Below the pieces are notes generated by a model. The model had not been told where the DNA came from. It did not search any database and was given only the letters and a program-made list of their open reading frames with translations. Shown in pieces: positions 50,755 to 57,997 of a stretch of 64,000 nt of DNA. The position numbers and the translations under genes are program-made. This stretch comes from CAVZZG01 sp963779685 (GTDB lineage Bacteria > Actinomycetota > Thermoleophilia > Gaiellales > F1-60-MAGs149): contig CAVZZG010000003.1 of the NCBI GenBank assembly GCA_963779685.1, forward strand, positions 1,674,001 through 1,738,000, read 5' to 3'. How positions within the stretch are numbered: position 1 is the first letter of the stretch; each line of letters opens with the position of its first letter.

Positions 50755-53365
50755 ATGACGTGCTACGTGCTGGGTTTCGAGGAGATCGACCAGACGCAGC
50801 TCGCGCTGGTTGGCGGCAAGGGCACCCACCTGGGTGAACTCTCCAGGATCGAGGGGATCTACGTCCCGGCCGGCTTCTGCGTCACGACGGAGGCCTTCCA
50901 GCGGATCACGGCGGAGGCGCCGTCGGTCGATGAGCTGGTCGATCGGCTGGCGCGCCTGCAGCCTGACGACCACGACGCGATCCGGACCATCAGTGCGGAG
51001 GTCAGACAGACGCTCGAGGCGATCGCCATGCCCGGTGACCTGGCGGACGCGATCACCCGCCAGATCGCGCAGCTCGGCAACGAGGCAGCCTATGCCGTCC
51101 GCTCCAGCGCGACAGCGGAGGACCTGCCGTCTGCCTCCTTCGCGGGTCTGCAGGACACGTACCTGAACGTCGTTGGCCCGGAGGCGATCCTCGAGCACGT
51201 CATCCGGTGCTGGGCCTCCCAGTTCACCGATCGGGCCGTGGCCTATCGGGTTCGCAACGGCTTCGACCACCGCAAGGTCTCCATGGCCGTGGTGATCCAG
51301 CAGATGGTCTTCCCGCAGGCGGCAGGCGTGTTGTTCACCGCCGACCCCGTCACCTGCAACCGCAAGGTCGCGTTCGTCGAGGCCAGTTTCGGCCTCGGTG
51401 AGGTGCTGGTCTCGGGCCGCGTGAACCCGGACGGCTACAAGGTGCGTGACGGCGAGGTCGTCGAGCGGACGATCGCCGCCAAGCAGGTCGCCATCCACGC
51501 CTTACCGGAAGGCGGAACGCGGGAGGATGCGATCGATCCCGAGCACCAGCAGCAGCCTGCGCTCACCGTTTCGCAGGTCGTGCGGCTCGCCCAGCTGGGC
51601 AGGCAGATCGAGGCGCACTTCGGCGACCCCCAGGACATCGAGTGGTGCCTCGTCGACGATGACTTCCACATCGTGCAGAGCCGGCCGATCACCACGTTAT
51701 TCCCCATCCCGGAGGCCGGCGACGAGGCGAACCACGTGTACGTCTCGGTCGGTCACGGGCAGATGATGACCGACCCCATGAAGCCCCTCGGGCTCGCCAT
51801 GTGGCTGCTCACGACCCCGCGTCCCATGAGCATCGCCGGCGGGAGGCTGTTCGTCGACGTCACCCAGATCCTCACCTCACCTGCCAGCCGGGCAGGTCTG
51901 CTCGAGGTCTTCGGCAGGTCCGATCCGCTGCTCAGGGACGCGCTCGAGACGATCGTCGAGCGTGGCGACTTCCTGCCCTCCCCACCCGATGCCGATCTCG
52001 GCGCTGCGCCACCGATTGGCCCACTCGCTGGCGGTCCCCCCGAGCCGATCGAACCCGATCCAGCCATCGTCATGGAGCTGATCGGGCAGACCCAGGAGTC
52101 ACTCGCAGCCTTGCGGCAGGACATCCGGGACCAGGTCCGGACCGGAACTGTTCGAGTTCATCCTCGCCGACCTCCAGGAGCTCAAGCGCCTGCTGTTCGA
52201 TCCGCGCAGCCACCAGACCTTCATGGCGGCCATGGATGCCACCTGGTGGCTCAACGAGCACCTGGAGGCCTGGCTGGGCGAGAAGAACGCCGCCGACAGG
52301 CTCTCGCAGTCCGTCCCGCACAACGTCACGTCTGAGATGGGACTGGCACTTCTGGACGTGGCGGACGTGATCCGCCCCTATCCCGAACTGGTGGAGTTCC
52401 TGGAGCACGCCGACGACGACGGCTTCCTGGATCAGATGGCCCAGATCGAGGGAGGGGCGCATGCCCGAGACGCCATCATGGCCTACCTCGACCGGTACGG
52501 AATGCGCTGCGTCGGCGAGGTGGACATCACGAGGCCGCGCTGGAGCGAGCGTCCCGCCACCCTCGTCCCGTTGATCCTCGGCAACGTCCGGAACTTCGAG
52601 CCGGGCGCCGGCGCGCGGCGCTTCGAGCAGGGTCGCCAGGACGCCCGAGACCAGGAACAGCGGCTGCTGGAGCGCCTGCGGAGCCTGCCAGACGGGGAGC
52701 AGAAGGCCCAGGAGACCAAGCGCAGGATCCACACCGTGCGGACGTTCATGGGGTACCGGGAGTATCCGAAGTACGGCATGGTGAGCCGCTACTTCGTCTA
52801 CAAGCAGGCGCTGCTGCGAGAGGCCGAACGCCTCGTACGGGCCGGCGTGCTCCGTGACAGGGAAGACATCTTCTACCTCACGTTCGAGGAGTTCCACGAC
52901 GTGGCGCGCACGGACGAGGTGGACGACGAACTGATCCGCGAGCGCGAGGAAGCATTCAGGGCGTACGCCGCGCTCACGCCGCCCCGGGTGCTGACGTCGG
53001 ATGGCGAGTGCCTCACGGGAATGCACCGCCGGACCGACGTGCCGCCGGGGGCGCTCATGGGCGTGCCCGTCTCTGCCGGCACCGTCGAGGGGCGGGCGCG
53101 CGTCATCCTCGACCTCGCGGACGCCGACCTCGAGGCGGGCGACATCCTGGTCACCCCCTACACCGACCCCAGCTGGACGCCTGCGTTCGTCGCGATCAAG
53201 GGCCTGGTGACAGAGGTGGGAGGCGTCATGACCCATGGCGCGGTGATCGCGCGCGAGTACGGCCTACCCGCGATCGTGGGCGTGGATCACGCCACCCGGC
53301 GGATCCGTGACGGGCAGCGCATCCGCGTGCACGGGACCGAGGGCTACGTCGAGATCCTGGACTAG
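50755..53365 (+). CDS. rph: Rifamycin phosphotransferase (frameshift near 52137)
   Basis: Inactivates rifamycins by ATP-dependent phosphorylation. About 869 residues after correcting one extra C at 52137-52138, matching the 867-residue Listeria enzyme. The ATP-grasp part has LVGGKGTHLGELSRIEGIYVPAGFC, YAVRSSATAEDLPSASFAGLQDTYLN and DIEWCLVDDDFHIVQSRPIT; the rifamycin-binding part NHVYVSVGHGQMMTDPMKPLGLAMW and LSQSVPHNVTSEMGLALLDVADVIRPYPE; the swivel His domain GDILVTPYTDPSWTP and TEVGGVMTHGAVIAREYGLPAIVG, with the phosphohistidine near residue 826. The similarity is specific to Rph rather than PEP synthase. The gene starts about 50 bp after the AbiEii remnant, suggesting acquisition with or beside the mobile DNA. 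Confidence 0.9.
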
Positions 53366-53369
53366 CGCG

Positions 53370-53690
53370 TCAGCGCAGCCGGCGGTCGATCGCGCGACCG
53401 ACCATGCGATCGGCCACCGTCGGGTCGAGCGGGTCCTGTCCGCGAGCGGTGCGGAGCCTGTCGACCTGGCGGACGATCGCGGTGGCGAGGTCGTCCCTCG
53501 AGACGCCCTGGCTGCTGGCGATGTCGGCGAGCGAACGTCCGGCCCGGAGCTGTCCCCGTACCGAGTCGGCCGGGAGCTGCAACGTCTGGGCGATGCCCGC
53601 CATGGTGCCGTTCAGCGCCGGCGTCGGCGGTGCGCTGGCGCCGGTCATCGGGAAGGCGCCATCGGCGGCGCTCACGCCGTTCACGTTCAT
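53370..53690 (-). CDS. Small helical-domain protein, operon with the two-component system
   Basis: 106 residues. After a Gly/Ala/Pro-rich start comes NGTMAGIAQTLQLPADSVRGQLRAGRSLADIASSQGVSRDDLATAIVRQVDRLR. This is a three-helix domain with the pattern L-G-SLADIA-S-GVS-DDL found in many actinobacterial small proteins of unknown function. ATG 53690 has GGAG about 14 bp upstream and overlaps the histidine kinase stop (ATGA). The same domain occurs in the protein at 55898-56362. Confidence 0.7.
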   Translation of the reverse strand: MNVNGVSAADGAFPMTGASAPPTPALNGTMAGIAQTLQLPADSVRGQLRAGRSLADIASSQGVSRDDLATAIVRQVDRLRTARGQDPLDPTVADRMVGRAIDRRLR

Positions 53691-55120
53691 GACACGGTGC
53701 TCCTTTCGATCTGGACCGATAGCCGGGAGTCCACGGTGTCGCGATCACGCCGCGCTCTGCGGATTGCGGCCGTGGCATCCGGCGCGAGCGGGACGGTCAG
53801 CGTGAAGACGGTGCCGCCGCCCGCCGGGCAGTCGACGCGCACCGATCCGCCGTGGGTCTCGGCGATGCGGCGGACGATCGCGAGGCCGAGTCCGAAGCCC
53901 GGGATTCCGGCGCTGCGGTCGGCGCGATAGAACCGGTCGAAGATGTGCGGGAGGTGTTCGGCGGAGATGCCCGGGCCGTGATCGCGGACGACGAGCGCCC
54001 CGCCCGCCAGCACCTCGACCTCGACGATCGCGCCGGAGGGGCTCCACTTGACGGCGTTGTCGAGCAGGTTGGCCACCGCCCGCTCCAGCAACGGCGCCGC
54101 GGCATGCACGGTCACCGGCACGCTGCGGACGTGGACGACGACATCGCGGCGCCCGAGCCGAGCGACCGTTGCATCGACGAGCTCGTCGAGCCGGAGCGGG
54201 GCGAACGGCGGCGGCTCGAGGTCGCCCTCGGCCAGCTGCATCAGCTCGCGCAGCAGATCGCTCATCTCGGTGAGCCGGTCGTCGAGTCCGGCGACGACCT
54301 CGTCGTACTCGTCGCGATCGAGGGCGTCGCCGCGCCGGAGCAGGCCGACGTCGGCGCGAAGGCTCGTCAGCGGCGTGCGCAGCTCATGGGAGGCGTCCGC
54401 CACGAGCCGCTGCTGCGCCCCGACGGCATCCTCGACCGCAGCGAGCATCAGGTTCATCGCGGCGCCGAGCCGCGAGAGCTCGTCGCTCCCGCGCACCTCG
54501 ACGCGCCGGTCGAGCTGGCGGGTGCGGGTGACGTCGTCGACGACCGCCGCCAACGTGCGCACGGGGGCGAGCGCGCGCCGAGCGACGAGGAGGCCGAGCA
54601 CCGCCGCGAGCGCGACGCCGGCAACGGAGATGGCGAGCAGCACGTCTCCGATGCGCGACAGCTCGGCTTCGACCTCGTCCAGCGGCCGTGCCACCTCGAG
54701 CGCCCGGCCACGGCCCAGCGGGACGGCGAGGATCCGAATCGGGATGTCGTTGCTCTCGACCGTGGCGATGTGAGCCACGCCCGAGCGTGCCGCCTCCAGC
54801 CCTGGGCCGATCGCTGGCAGGGCGTCGTCGCCGAGCGCCGCGTCCGACGGCGGCGGCGGCGCCGTGAGGTCGACGATCCGCGCGAGACCCGGCGCCGGGC
54901 CGAAGCGGCCGTTCAGCGCGTGCGGCCGCAGCCAGCTCGAATCGAGCGGGCGGCCGGCTCGGACGTCGGCAGCGATGCGCGCAGCGTGGTCGCGCAGGCT
55001 CCGGTCGATGCCGTCGCGCAGCTCTCCGCGGATGAGCACGAAGGTCGCCAGCGATGCGACCACCACCGCCGCGGCGACGGCCGCGGCCGAGGCCAGCGCC
55101 ATGCGGACACGCAGGCTCAC
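53687..55120 (-). CDS. Two-component sensor histidine kinase
   Basis: 477 residues. TM1 (ASAAAVAAAVVVASLATFVLI), an extracytoplasmic sensor of about 130 residues, TM2 (VLLAISVAGVALAAVLGLLVA), HAMP (RRALAPVRTLAAVVDDVTRT), HisKA with the phosphoacceptor His in VADASHELRTPLTSLRADVG (about residue 245), and HATPase_c: N box LLERAVANLLDNAVKWSP, G1 DHGPGIS, F box FDRFYRAD, G2 GFGLGLAIVRRIAETHGG. GTG 55120 overlaps the response regulator stop (GTGA). MprB/PrrB-like architecture; the stimulus is unknown. Confidence 0.92.
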   Translation of the reverse strand: MSLRVRMALASAAAVAAAVVVASLATFVLIRGELRDGIDRSLRDHAARIAADVRAGRPLDSSWLRPHALNGRFGPAPGLARIVDLTAPPPPSDAALGDDALPAIGPGLEAARSGVAHIATVESNDIPIRILAVPLGRGRALEVARPLDEVEAELSRIGDVLLAISVAGVALAAVLGLLVARRALAPVRTLAAVVDDVTRTRQLDRRVEVRGSDELSRLGAAMNLMLAAVEDAVGAQQRLVADASHELRTPLTSLRADVGLLRRGDALDRDEYDEVVAGLDDRLTEMSDLLRELMQLAEGDLEPPPFAPLRLDELVDATVARLGRRDVVVHVRSVPVTVHAAAPLLERAVANLLDNAVKWSPSGAIVEVEVLAGGALVVRDHGPGISAEHLPHIFDRFYRADRSAGIPGFGLGLAIVRRIAETHGGSVRVDCPAGGGTVFTLTVPLAPDATAAIRRARRDRDTVDSRLSVQIERSTVS

Positions 55121-55845
55121 GCGGCGACCTCGCGGAGCACGTAGCCGACGCCACGGACCGTATGGACGAGCCGCGCGCCGCCATGCTGTTCGGTCTTGCG
55201 TCGCAGCTGGCCGACGTGGACATCGAGGGCGTTCGACCCGTCGCCCAGATCGCGCCCCCAGACCCGCTCCTGGATCGCGCCGCGGCGGACGACGCGCCCG
55301 GGCGCCGCGCACAGGACCTCGAGGATCTGGAACTCGGTGGGCGTCAGAGCGAGGGCCGAACCGGCGCGGGACGCGGCCTGCTCGGCGGGGTCGAGCCGCA
55401 GCTCGCCGACTACGACGGGCTCACGACCCGCACCGGGCGGGCTACGTCGCAACAGCGCGCGAACACGGGCGAGCAACTCCTCCAGGGCGAACGGCTTGGC
55501 GAGGTAGTCGTCTGCGCCCGCATCGAGCCCCGCGACCCGGTCGCCGACCAGATCCCGAGCGGTCAGCAGGAGGATCGGCATCCGCCGGCCGCGCGCACGG
55601 AGCTGGCGTGTGACGTCGAGACCGCCCAGCCGCGGCATCGTGACATCCAGCAGCACGAGGTCCGGTTCGTCCGTCGCCAGCACCCGCAGCGCCTCGACCC
55701 CGTCGGCGGCGGTCTCGACCGCGTAGCCCTCGAGGCGGAGGATGCGCCGGAGCGACTCGCGCACCGGCGGCTGATCGTCCACGACCAGGACGCGACAGGC
55801 CTGCACTACTGTTTGATCGGAAGGCTCGTACGCGTTCTTGAGCAT
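55117..55845 (-). CDS. OmpR/PhoB family response regulator
   Basis: 242 residues. Receiver domain: RVLVVDDQPPVRESLRRIL (acidic pair), LVLLDVTMPRLGG (phospho-Asp), LLLTARD and DYLAKPFALEELLARV (Lys). The C-terminal winged helix is LALTPTEFQILEVLCAAPGRVVRRGAIQERVWG and NALDVHVGQLRRKTEQHGGARLVHTVRGVGYVL. ATG 55845 gives a short N-terminal extension. Operon order is the His-rich small protein, this regulator, the kinase and the small helical protein. Confidence 0.92.
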   Translation of the reverse strand: MLKNAYEPSDQTVVQACRVLVVDDQPPVRESLRRILRLEGYAVETAADGVEALRVLATDEPDLVLLDVTMPRLGGLDVTRQLRARGRRMPILLLTARDLVGDRVAGLDAGADDYLAKPFALEELLARVRALLRRSPPGAGREPVVVGELRLDPAEQAASRAGSALALTPTEFQILEVLCAAPGRVVRRGAIQERVWGRDLGDGSNALDVHVGQLRRKTEQHGGARLVHTVRGVGYVLREVAA

Positions 55846-55897
55846 CGGGATCTGCTGCGACGTGAGGACGACTCGCCCGCCAGTTCCTCGCCGGCGG

Positions 55898-56362
55898 TCA
55901 GGCGAGGAGGCTGACGACGCTGGACGAGGCCGCGGTGGGGAGCGTGCTGCCCTGCGACGTGTAGCCACCGCCCGATCCGTCGTTGTCGCCGTCGCTGTCG
56001 ACGCCCTGGCCGGACGAGGAGCCGCCGAGGACGCTGAGCGCGCCGGCCGGTGCCTGGCTGCCACCGGAGGCGATGCGCGAGGCGATCTGCTGGATGCGAT
56101 CGGTCGACAGCGACGGGTCGGCCTGCTGCAGGGCCTGGGTGATCGTGGCGAGCAACTGGTCGCCCGAGATCCCCTTCGATGCAGCCAGTGCGGCGATGCC
56201 GCCCCCTCCCTGCTGTCTCGCGGCCTTGAGGTCGTCGGTCGAGACGCCCAGCGTCTTCGACAGCGAGTCCATCACGGCCTGCATGTTCTTGCCACCGCCG
56301 CCGTGGTGATGATGGTGGCCGCCCACCTGTGTGGTCTGCGGCGTCATGGTGATCGCGTCCAT
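55898..56362 (-). CDS. Histidine-rich small protein with the same helical domain
   Basis: 154 residues. A GGHHHHHGGGG tract at residues 14-24 could bind metal. MDSLSKTLGVSTDDLKAARQQGGGGIAALAASKGISGDQLLATITQAL is the same domain as in the 53370-53690 protein, and LSTDRIQQIASRIASGG adds a further helix. The C-terminus is low-complexity Gly/Ser. Strong ribosome site (GGGAG, 6 nt before ATG 56362). First gene of the operon with the response regulator, 52 bp upstream of it. No signal peptide. Function unknown. Confidence 0.7.
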   Translation of the reverse strand: MDAITMTPQTTQVGGHHHHHGGGGKNMQAVMDSLSKTLGVSTDDLKAARQQGGGGIAALAASKGISGDQLLATITQALQQADPSLSTDRIQQIASRIASGGSQAPAGALSVLGGSSSGQGVDSDGDNDGSGGGYTSQGSTLPTAASSSVVSLLA

Positions 56363-56830
56363 CGGATCTCCCTTCGTTCCGAACGGTTCCGATGAGTCGA
56401 TCGACCCGTACAGGCGGTCGGCCGAGTCTCTTCACCTAACCCTTAGGAGTGAGGCCGTCCGCTCGCCGGGCGTCGTCGGCACGAACCGGAGCGTCGTGAC
56501 CGTCGCAGGTGTCGAGGCTGTCATGGACCGGGCAGAACCTCGTGGAGTGCAACGGAAGCGGCCTGCCGGATACGTGGGACGCCGGGCGCCGAGATGGCGG
56601 CCATCCCCTGCATGCATCGGCCTGGCGGCCGCAGAGGCAGACGGGGGTACCTACCGGAAGCTTGCTCGCTCCAGGCGAACCGGCGAGCTTCCGAGAGTCC
56701 GCCCAGGGTTAGGCCCTGACGGAGGACATCCGACCGCAAGGTCGGGCGCGCGGGTGCAGTCGGTCCTCGCAGATGCATGTCCCGGGGGACGACCCGGGCG
56801 CATCGAGATACCCAAACGAAGGGAGCTCGC
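56363..56830. other. Hairpin-rich 468-bp intergenic region (possible structured leader)
   Basis: No gene is supported. Several stable inverted repeats are present: a GGAAGCTT...GCTCGC / GCGAGCTTCC stem at about 56654-56693, CAGGG/CCCTG at 56704-56718, CCGACC-GCAA-GGTCGG (GNRA tetraloop) at 56730-56745, and GATGC-CCCGGG / CCCGGG-GCATC at 56772-56804. The series ends shortly before the ribosome site of the secreted protein at 56831. I could not match it to a riboswitch class. It also contains the promoter for the divergent 56362 gene. Confidence 0.5.
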
Positions 56831-57828
56831 ATGCTGCTCAGATCCATACGCCTCGCGCTGCCGGTGGCGGCCATCTCGCTGGTCGCCGGCGCCGCGATGG
56901 CGGGAGCCGCCTCAGGCATTTCGCACCCGGCGGCAGTCTCGAAGGCCCGGGCGACGCACCACTTCGCCCGCCGGCCGGCCAGCAGCCGCGTGGTCGTCAA
57001 GGGGACCGTGACCCAGCTCGGGGCCACGTCGATCTCGATCCGGTCCGGGAGCAGGCGAACCGTGACGATGAAGATCGTCGCGGCCAGCGTCCTGAACGGC
57101 GTGCAGAGCGGCGACAAGGTCCGCGCCTACGGGCACCGGCAGCGCCGCGGCGGGCACGCGACTCGTCGTCGCGGTACCGGCGCCATCGTCCTCGATCGGG
57201 TCGTGATCGTCACGCCCGGAGGCGGCGGCGGGCCTCCGCCCCCGCCTCCGACCACGCTCGGCGTCACGATCACGAGCAAGCCCGCGGCGAGCACGACGTC
57301 GACCTCGGCCACCATCGCCTGGACGGGGACGGGTGCGATCACCTCGACCGACTGCGCCCTGGATGCCGGGGCGTTCGCGACCTGCACGTCGCCGTCGAAC
57401 CTCACGGGCCTCTCCGTCGGTGCCCATAGCTATCACGTGCGCGTCTCCGATGGCACGACCACCGCGATGGCCGACGCCAACTGGACGATCACGTCCGCGG
57501 CGCCTCCGCCGCCGCCGCCGTCTGCGCCCGTGAACACCGGATTGCCGGTGGTCACCGCGCCGTCGCCGCCGCGGAACGGCAACGTGCTGACGACGACCAA
57601 CGGCACGTGGTCGAACAGCCCGACGGGCTACGCGTACCAGTGGCTGCGGTGCACGACGGCCGTCGCCACCAGTTGCTCCAACATCAGCGGAGCGACCGGT
57701 TCGACCTACACGCTCGACACGTCGCCCTCCGGCGGTGACTCGCAGAAGTTCTTCCGGGTCACGGTCCGGCCACGAACGGCGCCGGCTCGGCGTCGGCCAC
57801 CTCCGCCCCCACCACGCAGGCCTCGTAG
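56831..57828 (+). CDS. Secreted Ig-like domain protein (frameshift near 57766)
   Basis: About 331 residues after correction. Signal peptide MLLRSIRLALPVAAISLVAGAAMAGAAS; a small beta domain (SRVVVKGTVTQLGATSISI...GVQSGDKVRAYG) resembling DUF5666-type OB-like domains; a Gly/Pro linker; an Ig-like repeat (GVTITSKPAASTTSTSATIAW...GAHSYHVRVSDGTTT); a second Pro linker; and a further Ig-like unit (TGLPVVTAPSPPRNGNVLTTTNGTWSNSPTGYAYQWLRC). Near 57766 one base appears missing; the next frame gives ATNGAGSASATSAPTTQAS and a stop at 57826-57828. ATG 56831 has GGGAG 6 nt upstream. Probably a cell-surface or exported binding protein. Confidence 0.75.
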
Positions 57829-57997
57829 GCTGCCGTCCGTCATCCGCGGTCCGGGCTCGCCCCGGATCGCGGATCGACGGGTGAGTGCCAGACGGCACGA
57901 TGCCGTCAACCGCGACCGATAAGCTCTCCGCGATGGAAGCGACACCCGAGGGTGGCGGCCGCATTGCAGACGACTGGGTGCGGCCGCGGGCCTGAAG

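Noticed and set aside
50755..53365. Phosphoenolpyruvate synthase (ppsA)
   Set aside because: The overall similarity, length, and the central segments (NHVYVSVGHGQMMTD, SQSVPHNVTSEMGLALLDV) are specific to rifamycin phosphotransferases; no PEP/pyruvate TIM-barrel domain follows the His domain.
56440..56830. c-di-GMP-I or c-di-AMP riboswitch
   Set aside because: Short motif resemblances (GTGGGACGC on the plus strand, GGTAGGTAC on the minus strand) are not accompanied by the required neighbouring motifs or spacing.
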